A model generated the notes under the pieces. The model saw only the letters and a list, made by a program, of their open reading frames with translations, did no database searches and was not told the origin of the DNA. From CAVYTF01 sp963708205 (GTDB lineage: Bacteria; Bacteroidota; Bacteroidia; Chitinophagales; Chitinophagaceae): DNA of 64,000 nt. Positions 19,557 through 27,719 of this stretch are shown here, in pieces; the stretch's first letter is position 1; each line of letters starts with the position of its first letter. Made by a program: the position numbers and the translations under genes. The DNA lies in the NCBI GenBank assembly GCA_963708205.1, contig OY970196.1, forward strand, positions 1 to 64,000. The letters run 5' to 3'.

Positions 19557-20828
19557 TTATAAGGCAGGCAAATAAATGGTAACCGTAGTGCCTTCATCGG
19601 GAATGCCGGTGGCTTTGATAATGCCGTGGTGGTTTTGCACGATGCGTTTACATAAAAATAATCCGATGCCGGTGCCGGCATATTCATGCCTGCCGTGCAG
19701 GCGCTGGAAAAGCTCGAATATCTTGGTGGCATACTCCTGCTCAAAGCCAATGCCGTTGTCACTTATATCAATTTGCCACCATTGTGCTATGTCCGGTTCT
19801 TTCCGCTCTGTTACATTCTTGTCGTCCACTTTTTTACAGGTGATGGTAATGATGGGTTTTCGTTCAGTTGACCGGTACTTTAATGAATTGCCGATGATAT
19901 TGGAAAACAACTGTACAAACTGGTGAGGAATAACGTTTAAAACAGGCAGCTTATCAGTGGTAAGCCTGGCGTCATTCTCTGCTATGGTTTCTGCAAGGTT
20001 GGCTTTTACTTCCTGTATCAAATCATTCAGGTCTGTCCTCATCATTTTTTCATTTGAATTGGTGACACGCGAATAATCAAGCAAAGCCCTGATCAGTTCC
20101 TGCATCCTGTTTGAGGAAGTAATGATGCGGTTGAAATATTCTTTGGCGCTTTTAGAGAGCTTGGCGTGGTCTTTTTCAAGGATCTGCGTGGTAAAGGTCT
20201 GTATCTTTCTTAAAGGCTCCTGCAGGTCGTGCGATGCTACATAGGTAAAGGAATCAAGCTCTGTATTGATATGCTGCAGATCCTGGTTTTTTGCTTCGAG
20301 GTCTGCCTGATATTGCAGAATGGTATTTTCATGCTGTTTCTTTTCCGTAAAATCTGTGATGATCATTCCAATGGTTGCAAACTCGGGCAAATAAGTGAGT
20401 GATAGATATACGGGAATAGTTTTATCACCGGCATTTAAGTGCACTTCACCCCGGCTGCTGCCTTTCAATGCTTTTTGAAAAAGCTTATCGAATGCCTCTC
20501 TTGATTCTTCGTGAATAAATTTGAAGATATAATTACCTATGACCTCCTCATACTGTTGTGCTGTGATCTGTAAAAAACATTTATTGGTATAAACGATCAA
20601 TCCCTCATCCGTGATATTTAATGCACCCTCATTAAATTCTTCTATCAGCATCCGGTAAATGTAATCGCTGCTTTGAAGCGTATAAATTTGTTGGTTATCA
20701 TCCTTATTTATTGCAAATGCATCCACCTCTCCTGCCTTTATCGCGTTGATCAGTTGCTCTGATTCTTCCAGACGAGTTTCCAAATCCGCTATCCGCAACA
20801 ATAAATCTTTTTTGCTTAGTTCTTTCAT
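19557..20828 (-). CDS. soluble PAS sensor histidine kinase of the Kai-like operon
   Basis: A 423-aa cytoplasmic kinase with no membrane segment. An N-terminal coiled coil (about 1-32, KKDLLLRIADLETRLEESE) is followed by a PAS domain (about 50-165, with ITDEGLIVYTNKCF), a second coiled linker, HisKA with the phospho-acceptor His200 in VASHDLQEPLRK, and HATPase_c with N box NIIGNSLKYRS, G1 DNGIGFE and G2 GTGIGLFLC. The DLQEPLR form of the H box is typical of phytochrome-like and bacteriophytochrome-family kinases. Its ATG overlaps the stop of the upstream KaiB-like gene (ATGA), so co-translation is likely. No response regulator is adjacent; an orphan partner elsewhere is expected. By analogy with SasA it may read out the state of the KaiC-like protein (inference). 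Confidence 0.9.
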   Translation of the reverse strand: MKELSKKDLLLRIADLETRLEESEQLINAIKAGEVDAFAINKDDNQQIYTLQSSDYIYRMLIEEFNEGALNITDEGLIVYTNKCFLQITAQQYEEVIGNYIFKFIHEESREAFDKLFQKALKGSSRGEVHLNAGDKTIPVYLSLTYLPEFATIGMIITDFTEKKQHENTILQYQADLEAKNQDLQHINTELDSFTYVASHDLQEPLRKIQTFTTQILEKDHAKLSKSAKEYFNRIITSSNRMQELIRALLDYSRVTNSNEKMMRTDLNDLIQEVKANLAETIAENDARLTTDKLPVLNVIPHQFVQLFSNIIGNSLKYRSTERKPIITITCKKVDDKNVTERKEPDIAQWWQIDISDNGIGFEQEYATKIFELFQRLHGRHEYAGTGIGLFLCKRIVQNHHGIIKATGIPDEGTTVTIYLPAL

Positions 20829-21142
20829 AGTTGTTTGTCGTTTGGTGAAAAGCCTAATGCTTTTATCACCTTTTCTTTGTCAGAAAACGTTCCGATCAAT
20901 ATTTTTTTTGGTAAAGGGAATTTTTTTATGAGTGATGGGCTGAAAACAATTTGCTGTTCCTGTGCGACTTCCGGCTTTTTATAAATATCTATTATCTCCA
21001 GTTCAAAATTATCTGTAAAATATTCATCGCAGAGTAGTTTTATATTTTCTATTGCCGTCATGGATCTTTGAGACATGCCTGATATATATAATTGCAGGGC
21101 AATCTTCTCCTGCTTATTATTTTTATCAGCGGTCTTCTTCAT
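20825..21142 (-). CDS. KaiB-like thioredoxin-fold protein 2 (divergent)
   Basis: A 105-aa KaiB family member. It keeps the core pattern: a first strand with YISGMSQRSMTAIENI, EIIDIYKKPEVAQEQQI in the middle, then the turn FSPSLIKKFPLPKK and IGTFSDKEKVIKALG. The N-terminus is longer and Lys-rich, and the usual TPTL turn is SPSL. It is clearly more diverged than the neighbour at 21150 and may act as the docking domain between KaiC and the kinase, since SasA-type kinases carry a KaiB-like domain of their own; here that domain would be a separate protein translationally coupled to the kinase (inference). Confidence 0.85.
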   Translation of the reverse strand: MKKTADKNNKQEKIALQLYISGMSQRSMTAIENIKLLCDEYFTDNFELEIIDIYKKPEVAQEQQIVFSPSLIKKFPLPKKILIGTFSDKEKVIKALGFSPNDKQL

Positions 21143-21149
21143 AGATTAT

Positions 21150-21440
21150 TTATTTTAAAACTGGAATGATATTCAATCCTACCAATACTTTTTCTTCGTT
21201 GGAAAGATCGCCAATTATTTTCCTGATTGGTTGAGGTACTTTTCTTACCAATGTTGGTATGGCAAATATCTGGTCGCCTTCTGCTAGCTGTGGATTTTTT
21301 AACAGGTCAATTATTTCGATGGAATATTTTCCTTCTAAATGTTCTTTGCAATATTTGGTGATGTTTTTCAACGCTAATACTGATTTGGGCGTTTGACCTG
21401 CTATATACAACCGCAGCTCCCATTTGTTTTCTTTTGGCAT
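21150..21440 (-). CDS. kaiB: KaiB-like protein 1
   Basis: A 96-aa protein with strong resemblance to cyanobacterial KaiB: LRLYIAGQTPKSVLALKNI, then IIDLLKNPQLAEGDQI, the IPTL turn, and VPQPIRKIIGDLSNEEKVLVGL. KaiB binds KaiC and in cyanobacteria switches fold to promote dephosphorylation. Length is close to the roughly 100 aa typical of the family. It lies 24 bases after kaiC and 7 bases before the second KaiB-like gene. No kaiA is present in the window, as in other non-cyanobacterial kai loci, so a timer or stress-sensing role is as likely as a clock. Confidence 0.92.
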   Translation of the reverse strand: MPKENKWELRLYIAGQTPKSVLALKNITKYCKEHLEGKYSIEIIDLLKNPQLAEGDQIFAIPTLVRKVPQPIRKIIGDLSNEEKVLVGLNIIPVLK

Positions 21441-21464
21441 CTATTGCGCTTATTTATTTTTTAT

Positions 21465-22880
21465 TTAAATGAATTTGATTCCTTTATTTTCAATCACAAA
21501 ATGCTGCTCTGCATTTGAATGACCCATGCCGCGTGATTTCACAATCAAAAGACTGCGCCTTCTTTCTCCTTTTCTTTCTTCATTGCACAATTTTATCCAT
21601 GTATCTGCAAGCGATGAAACTGCATTGACCGTAAAGTCAGAAACATCTTTTTCTTTGTCGTGCGTTAATGAAGTGAACAATGCATTTATGCCGATCACCT
21701 TCAGCAAGTCCATTAATCGTACCAGCATTGCACGCACTTCTATATTTGTGCCAACAGTAACGAGGCTGCTGATCGGGTCTATGATAACAGTTTGCGGATT
21801 AAATTCCTTGATCAGTTTGTGCAGCAACAGCAAATGCATTTCGAGCCCCTGTAATGATGGTCTGGATGAATGTATGAGCAACAATTTTGCTTTTACATAA
21901 GGCTGCAGGTTTATACCCACAGACAGCATATTGCGTATAAGCTGGTCAGGAGATTCTTCGAATGAAAAAAACAATACTTTTTCTTTTTGCTTGCATCGCC
22001 CGAGTGTGAGATAAGATGCCAGTATTGTTTTGGAAGTGCCTGCACTGCCGGTTATAAGTGTGCTGCTGCCTTTGTATATTCCGCCTTTTGCAAACAACTT
22101 ATCAAATGCGGGCAAGCCCGTGGAAATTGTTTCTGCATAGCTTTTATGATCAAGCTTTAAGGATGTGATCGGTAAAACGGAAATGCCATTTTCATCAATT
22201 AAAAAAGGGTATTCATTTGTGCCATGCACAGAGCCGCGGTATTTGATGATGCGTAATCTCCTCGTTGCGATTTGCTCTATTACCCTGAAGTCAAGTAATA
22301 CAACACAATCAGAAACATATTCTTCCAGCCCCTGCCTCGTTAATGAATTTTGTCCGCGCTCGCCGGTGATAATGGCTGTTACGCCTTTTTCTTTCAGCCA
22401 TTGAAAAAGCCTCCGTATCTCTGAGCGCAGCAGCGATACATTTTCCATTCCTCCAAACAAAGATTCAATGGTATCGAGCACTACACGTTTTGCACCAATA
22501 GAATCAATGGCATAATTGAGCCGTATAAATAATCCTTCAAGATCATATTCGCCGGTCTCTTCAATTTCAGTTCTTTCAATATGTACATGATCTATCTTTA
22601 GTTTTTTATCTGCAATAAGTTTATTGAGATCGAAGCCAAGCGACTTTACATTTTGCGTAAGATCAACGGATGTTTCTTCAAAACTCATGAACACACCCGG
22701 CTCATTGTAGTCTGTAATTCCTTTCACAAGAAATTGCACACCCAATAAAGTTTTTCCGCAGCCTGCAGAGCCGCAAACCAATGTGGGCCTGCCTTTTGGA
22801 AATCCGCCTAAAGTAATTTCATCTAAGCCATCAATACCTGTTGGTGTTTTGGGAAATGTATTTTTTTCTATGGGTTTCAT
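21465..22880 (-). CDS. kaiC: KaiC-like double-RecA ATPase/kinase
   Basis: A 471-aa KaiC homologue with both lobes. CI has Walker A GSAGCGKT at 37-44 and the catalytic Glu pair in SFEET (68-69). CII has GSAGTSKT at 278-285 and SFEES (308-309). Aligning the C-terminal SSLADTW to the Synechococcus KaiC phosphorylation loop places Thr417 at T426, Ser422 at S431 and Ser423 at T432, so an autophosphorylatable loop is retained. The protein ends soon after (KSRGMGHSNAEQHF, then a short tail) and lacks the A-loop tail that KaiA binds in cyanobacteria. It is the first gene of a tight four-gene operon with two kaiB-like genes and a histidine kinase. A poor TAnnTTTG match (TTAGTTTG, 22925-22932) lies 45 bases upstream. 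Confidence 0.93.
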   Translation of the reverse strand: MKPIEKNTFPKTPTGIDGLDEITLGGFPKGRPTLVCGSAGCGKTLLGVQFLVKGITDYNEPGVFMSFEETSVDLTQNVKSLGFDLNKLIADKKLKIDHVHIERTEIEETGEYDLEGLFIRLNYAIDSIGAKRVVLDTIESLFGGMENVSLLRSEIRRLFQWLKEKGVTAIITGERGQNSLTRQGLEEYVSDCVVLLDFRVIEQIATRRLRIIKYRGSVHGTNEYPFLIDENGISVLPITSLKLDHKSYAETISTGLPAFDKLFAKGGIYKGSSTLITGSAGTSKTILASYLTLGRCKQKEKVLFFSFEESPDQLIRNMLSVGINLQPYVKAKLLLIHSSRPSLQGLEMHLLLLHKLIKEFNPQTVIIDPISSLVTVGTNIEVRAMLVRLMDLLKVIGINALFTSLTHDKEKDVSDFTVNAVSSLADTWIKLCNEERKGERRRSLLIVKSRGMGHSNAEQHFVIENKGIKFI

Positions 22881-23052
22881 GTAAGTTATCGCTATTTATT
22901 ATGAAGTGAAATAGTATGGTGATGCAAACTAAATGATTTCAATGAAAATAGAAATTGAGGGCGAAGAAAAATTATCAATTTTAAAAAACTATCAGCATGT
23001 GAATTAAAATCTTAATTTGCTTATAATAAAAATTCTTTTAAGAAAGAAACCA

Positions 23053-23787
23053 ATGCTTGCACTGCGCCATTTTGTATGCTTATTTATTTTTTTCCATTTA
23101 TCTGTTACTGCATCAACCGCGCAGCAAAATGATTCATTAATATATACAGCGGCATTTAATAACGCATCTGCTTTATTTAAAAATATTATCAAAGAAAATT
23201 CGCAATTGTATTATGGAAGTGAATATGTTTTCTCCAATCATAACATTATTGGCTTTCCTTTTTTTTATGCTGACAGCCTTGTGAATGCAGACATTTCATA
23301 CGATCATATCTTGTATAAAAATGTGCCTGCTTATTATGATATTGTTTTGGATAAAATTGTAATCAAAGATTTTAACGGGCAATATTATATTCAGCTTTTA
23401 TCGGAAAAAACGGATTCGTTTTTTATAACCGGAAACATGTTTATAAATTTTGATTCTGCCAGTACAAATCATTTCCCTTTAAAAAGCGGATTTTATGAAA
23501 AGCTTTTTTACGGCGATAATTTTATTGTATTTGTGAAGCGGCAAAAGGTTGAAGATAACTACATCAGCGAAGGTGTTTCGCAAACAAAATATGTGCAATA
23601 CAATTATTATTTTTTAAAAAGAGGAAATGTTTTTTATAAAATTGAAAATGAAAATGACCTGCTGAATTTGTTGGATGATAAAAAAAGCCTGGTAGAAAAA
23701 TATATCAGAACTAATAAAATAAATTTTAAAAAAGAGTTTGAAAATTCATTGGTCCAAACACTCAGTTATTACATTCAAATAAAATAA
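23053..23787 (+). CDS. secreted protein of unknown function, first gene of a TonB receptor operon
   Basis: I do not recognise this 244-aa protein. The ATG at 23053 is preferred over an in-frame TTG at 23017 because it starts a clean signal peptide (MLALRHFVCLFIFFHLSVTA, cleaved near TAQQ). The mature part is Tyr/Phe/Asn-rich with alternating hydrophobic strands and no Cys pairs, suggesting a periplasmic beta-rich fold. Its stop overlaps the start of the TonB receptor (TAATG), so the two are probably co-translated. It may assist or modulate that receptor. Confidence 0.75.
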   Translation: MLALRHFVCLFIFFHLSVTASTAQQNDSLIYTAAFNNASALFKNIIKENSQLYYGSEYVFSNHNIIGFPFFYADSLVNADISYDHILYKNVPAYYDIVLDKIVIKDFNGQYYIQLLSEKTDSFFITGNMFINFDSASTNHFPLKSGFYEKLFYGDNFIVFVKRQKVEDNYISEGVSQTKYVQYNYYFLKRGNVFYKIENENDLLNLLDDKKSLVEKYIRTNKINFKKEFENSLVQTLSYYIQIK

Positions 23788-26555
23788 TGCACCAGCACAA
23801 ATTTTTCATCAGTTTTATTTTATTGATTATTTGCTTCGCAGCAAAAAGTCAAAATAAAACTTTGATAACAGAAAAATTTGTGAACGAAAGTTTTGGTCAA
23901 TTTACTAACTATATTGAAAACACAACTTCTTATCATTTTTTTTATAATGATGAAGATGTAGACAGCATTCGTATAAATTTTGAGGCTGATAAAATAACAG
24001 TAGACGAGTTGCTGAATGCAGTTTTGAAAAATACTGATCTTCATTTTTCCATTGATGATAAAAACAGGATTTTCATCAATAAATATTTTACCATAAAAAC
24101 AGACCTCGCAACAAATTTTTTCGATAATGATGTTTCAAATAAAGACAGCGTGAAAAATTATTTGCCTGTTTTAAGTAATCAAACAACAAATATCAATGCT
24201 GCAGTTTCTGTTGAAAATAAACTTTACATTATCGGTACGCCAACAAATAATTCTTCAACTTCCAGGGTTACTCTTGCAGGTTATGTAAAGGATAGTAAAA
24301 GCGGTGAAGCAATCAGCAATGCCTCTGTAACTATTGATTCCACAGGCATTTCAGCATCAACAGACAAGTACGGTTATTATTCCATCACACTGCCAAAAGG
24401 ATATTATGTACTATCAATCAGTGGTGCAGGAAAAGAAAATACAAAGCGTAAAATACAATTGAACAGTAATGGCAACTTAAACATAGAGATGACAGATTAT
24501 ATCGCCACTTTAAAAGATGTTACCGTTACTTCTGAAAGAAAATCCAATACCCTGAATACACAAATGGGCGTTAATAATTTATCCATTCAAACGATCAAAC
24601 AACTGCCTGCTGTTTTGGGTGAAACGGATATTATAAAATCGGTGCTTACGCTGCCCGGCGTAACTTCTGTAGGCGAAGCAAGTAATGGCTTTAATGTTCG
24701 CGGTGGCGCAACAGATCAAAACCTTATTCTTTTTGGAGATGCCACCATTTATAATCCTTCACATTTGTTTGGATTTTTTTCTGCATTTAATCCTGACGAT
24801 GTTAACAATGTAGAATTATATAAAAGTTCGCTGCCTGAAAAATATGGCGGAAGACTGGCATCTGTACTCGATATTTCTTTAAAAGACGGTAACGATAAAA
24901 ACTGGACAGGCAATGCAGGTATCGGTCCGCTGACAAGTAAATTCACCATTGAAGGACCTATTAAAAAAAATAAAACTTCTTTGATAGCAAGTGCCAGAAC
25001 CACTTATTCTGACTGGCTTTTACATTCACTAAAAAATAATGCATACAATAAAAGCAATGCAGATTTTTATGATGCCGACATTCACCTTACACACATTGCT
25101 AATGAAAAAAATACTTTTTATGTAAACGGTTATATAAGCAATGATAAGTTCAGTCTTAACAGCGATACTACTTACACTTATAACAACAAAAATGCAAATG
25201 CCAAATGGAAACATATTTTTACAAATAAATTTAATGGCGCATTAACTGTAGCTTACGACGATTACCAATATGCAATTTCTGATGCGCAAAACCCTGTCAA
25301 TGCTTTTGACCTTACCTTTAAAATTCAGCAATCAAGTATTAGAGCAGACTTTGATTATGCGCCCAATTACAGAAATAAAATAGACTTTGGCGTTACATCA
25401 ATTTATTATAAATTAAATCCCGGTTCTTATTCTCCTGATGGTTCAGCTTCTTTGGTTGTTCAAAATATTCTTCCTTCAGAGCAGGCCGTGGAAAGCGCTG
25501 TATATGCAGGCGATAATTTCAGCATCACATCAAAACTTTCTGTTGATGGTGGTATTCATTATTCAATGTTCAATTATTTAGGCCCGCATGCAGTTAATAA
25601 TTATTTGCCGGGTTTGCCAAAAGACACTACCACTATTTCAGGCACGCAATATTATACTGCAGGAAAGATCATTAAAACATATTCTTATCCTGAAGTAAGA
25701 CTTTCAACACGTTATTTATTGTCAGAAAACAGCTCAATAAAAGCAAGCTTTAATACGACGGCGCAATACATACACATGCTGTCAAATACTGTCAGCGTTT
25801 CACCCACAGATATTTGGAAATTAAGTGATCCGAATATTAAGCCAACGCTTGGCAGGCAGGTGTCTGTAGGATATTATAAAAATTTTAAAACAAGCAGCAT
25901 AGAGTCTTCCGTAGAAATTTATTATAAACAAATTGATGATTATTTAGATTACAAAAGTGGTGCATCTTTATTGCTGAATCCTCATATTGAAACGGATGTT
26001 ATTGACACAAAAGGAAAAGCATATGGAGTAGAATTTTTATTAAAGAAAACATTGGGAAAATTAAATGGATGGATCAGTTATACTTATTCAAGAACATTGC
26101 TTAAATCAAGCGATTCATTAACAGGCGAGGTGATAAATAACGGCAATTATTATCCTGCCGATTTTGATAAGCCAAACAATTTTAATTTCATCGGCAATTA
26201 TCGTTTCTCTCACAGGTATAGCATATCTGCGAATGTTGTGTACAGCACCGGAAGACCGATTACTTTACCGCTTGCCGTGTTTAATAATGGCGGTGCAGTT
26301 GCTTTATATTATTCACAAAGAAATGAATACAGGATACCGGATTATTTCAGATGTGACCTATCTGTAAATATTGATGGCAATCATAAAATAAAACAACGCA
26401 TACACAATTCAGTAACGTTTGGTGTGTATAATTTAACGGGAAGACAAAATGCTTATTCGGTTTATTTCATCAATCAAAATGGCAAAGTACAAGGATATCA
26501 ATTATCCATTTTTGGAACACCCATTCCTTTTATTACTTTTAATATGAGATTTTAA
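23787..26555 (+). CDS. TonB-dependent outer-membrane receptor with STN and CarboxypepD_reg-like domains
   Basis: A 922-aa outer-membrane receptor. A signal peptide (1-21, ending KSQ) is followed by an STN-like secretin/TonB domain (about 28-95, LLNAVLKNTDLHFSIDD), a carboxypeptidase regulatory-like beta-sandwich (about 165-240, LAGYVKDSKSGEAISNASV), a plug (about 250-370, GFNVRGGATDQNLILFG and LPEKYGGRLASVLDI) and a 22-strand-type barrel ending in TFNMRF, with a terminal Phe. STN domains usually connect receptors to FecR/sigma regulation, but no such pair is adjacent. The operon continues with a DUF4249 lipoprotein and an MG2-domain protein, a known Bacteroidota arrangement whose substrate is not established. 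This is not SusC: no SusD partner is present. Confidence 0.9.
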   Translation: MHQHKFFISFILLIICFAAKSQNKTLITEKFVNESFGQFTNYIENTTSYHFFYNDEDVDSIRINFEADKITVDELLNAVLKNTDLHFSIDDKNRIFINKYFTIKTDLATNFFDNDVSNKDSVKNYLPVLSNQTTNINAAVSVENKLYIIGTPTNNSSTSRVTLAGYVKDSKSGEAISNASVTIDSTGISASTDKYGYYSITLPKGYYVLSISGAGKENTKRKIQLNSNGNLNIEMTDYIATLKDVTVTSERKSNTLNTQMGVNNLSIQTIKQLPAVLGETDIIKSVLTLPGVTSVGEASNGFNVRGGATDQNLILFGDATIYNPSHLFGFFSAFNPDDVNNVELYKSSLPEKYGGRLASVLDISLKDGNDKNWTGNAGIGPLTSKFTIEGPIKKNKTSLIASARTTYSDWLLHSLKNNAYNKSNADFYDADIHLTHIANEKNTFYVNGYISNDKFSLNSDTTYTYNNKNANAKWKHIFTNKFNGALTVAYDDYQYAISDAQNPVNAFDLTFKIQQSSIRADFDYAPNYRNKIDFGVTSIYYKLNPGSYSPDGSASLVVQNILPSEQAVESAVYAGDNFSITSKLSVDGGIHYSMFNYLGPHAVNNYLPGLPKDTTTISGTQYYTAGKIIKTYSYPEVRLSTRYLLSENSSIKASFNTTAQYIHMLSNTVSVSPTDIWKLSDPNIKPTLGRQVSVGYYKNFKTSSIESSVEIYYKQIDDYLDYKSGASLLLNPHIETDVIDTKGKAYGVEFLLKKTLGKLNGWISYTYSRTLLKSSDSLTGEVINNGNYYPADFDKPNNFNFIGNYRFSHRYSISANVVYSTGRPITLPLAVFNNGGAVALYYSQRNEYRIPDYFRCDLSVNIDGNHKIKQRIHNSVTFGVYNLTGRQNAYSVYFINQNGKVQGYQLSIFGTPIPFITFNMRF

Positions 26556-27703
26556 TGCGCAGCATCGTACAAAAATATTCTCTCTTTTTATTAATCGCTT
26601 TGTTATTTATTACTTGCGTAAAAAAGTTTAATTCGCCTGCAATTCAGGCAGCAAATAATTTTTTGGTTGTTGATGGATTTATTAATGGCAATGCAAATGA
26701 AGCAACAACAATTAATTTAAGCAGATCAAGAAATTTAGATGACACCGTATCAAATATTCCTGAACTAAATGCGCAGGTATCCATTTTAAGCAACAGCGGA
26801 GAAACTTATGCTTTGGTTGATGCAACTAATACTGGTAATTATACAAGCGCTCCGTTAAATTTAAATATATCAACCCAATACCAATTAAAAATAATCACTT
26901 CAGATAGTCATCAATATTTATCAGACTTCGTTTCGATAAAAAAAAGTGCGCCGATTGACAGTCTTACATGGCAACAGGATAGCAGCCTGACCGTTTATTT
27001 ATCAACACATGATGTTACAAACAATTCAATTTATTATAAATGGGATTTTGTTGAAACATGGGAGCATTATGCGCCGGTAGTGACATATTGGGTTTTAAAA
27101 AATGGTTTGATCACTTATGCAGACTCAACTGATGAAACAGATTCCTGCTGGACAACATTGAACTCAACAAATATTATTACCGGCACCTCGGTTGCTCTAA
27201 GCCAGGATGTTATAAGTAACATGCCTATTACAACCATACCGCAAAATGATGACAAGATTGGTGTGCGCTATAGTATAGCAGTAAGACAAATTCCTTTAAC
27301 TGCCGCAGCTTATAATTACTGGGTATTGATAGAAAAAAATTCACAACAATTAGGCACCTTGTTCGATCCCGAGCCTTCACAATTAAATGGCAATGTTCAC
27401 CCAATTACAGATCCCAACGAACCGGTCATTGGTTTTATAAGCGCAGCTGCGCCTCAGGAAAAACGTTTATTTGTAAGCCACAGCGAATTATATAATTGGA
27501 ATAATATAATAGATTCAAATACCTGCCCTTATATTGAAATACCTACAAACCCATCAAATATTTTTCTCTATAATTATCCAGACCCTGATTATGTGCCATG
27601 GTATTTTGCCTCGATAGGAGTTTTAAATATAGTCAAAAAAATATGTGTTGATTGCAGAGAATATGGCGGCGTTAATCAAAGGCCGGCATTCTGGCATTGG
27701 TAA
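26555..27703 (+). CDS. DUF4249 family lipoprotein
   Basis: A 382-aa lipoprotein with lipobox LLFITC (Cys at about residue 21), so it is expected to be anchored at the outer membrane. DUF4249 hallmarks are the early VVDGFINGNANEATTINLSR and the C-terminal CVDCREYGGVNQRPAFW. It starts at the last base of the receptor's stop codon, so the genes are coupled. DUF4249 proteins typically partner TonB-dependent receptors lacking a SusD, and may act as their surface lid (inference). Confidence 0.88.
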   Translation: MRSIVQKYSLFLLIALLFITCVKKFNSPAIQAANNFLVVDGFINGNANEATTINLSRSRNLDDTVSNIPELNAQVSILSNSGETYALVDATNTGNYTSAPLNLNISTQYQLKIITSDSHQYLSDFVSIKKSAPIDSLTWQQDSSLTVYLSTHDVTNNSIYYKWDFVETWEHYAPVVTYWVLKNGLITYADSTDETDSCWTTLNSTNIITGTSVALSQDVISNMPITTIPQNDDKIGVRYSIAVRQIPLTAAAYNYWVLIEKNSQQLGTLFDPEPSQLNGNVHPITDPNEPVIGFISAAAPQEKRLFVSHSELYNWNNIIDSNTCPYIEIPTNPSNIFLYNYPDPDYVPWYFASIGVLNIVKKICVDCREYGGVNQRPAFWHW

Positions 27704-27719
27704 TATTTATTTAAGGAAA

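Noticed and set aside
23017..23052. TTG start for the first gene of the TonB receptor operon
   Set aside because: It would add 12 basic residues before a complete signal peptide that begins at the ATG at 23053.
27645..27719. Upstream ATG for the MG2 protein
   Set aside because: It lies within the DUF4249 gene; the ATG at 27720 begins an ideal signal peptide.
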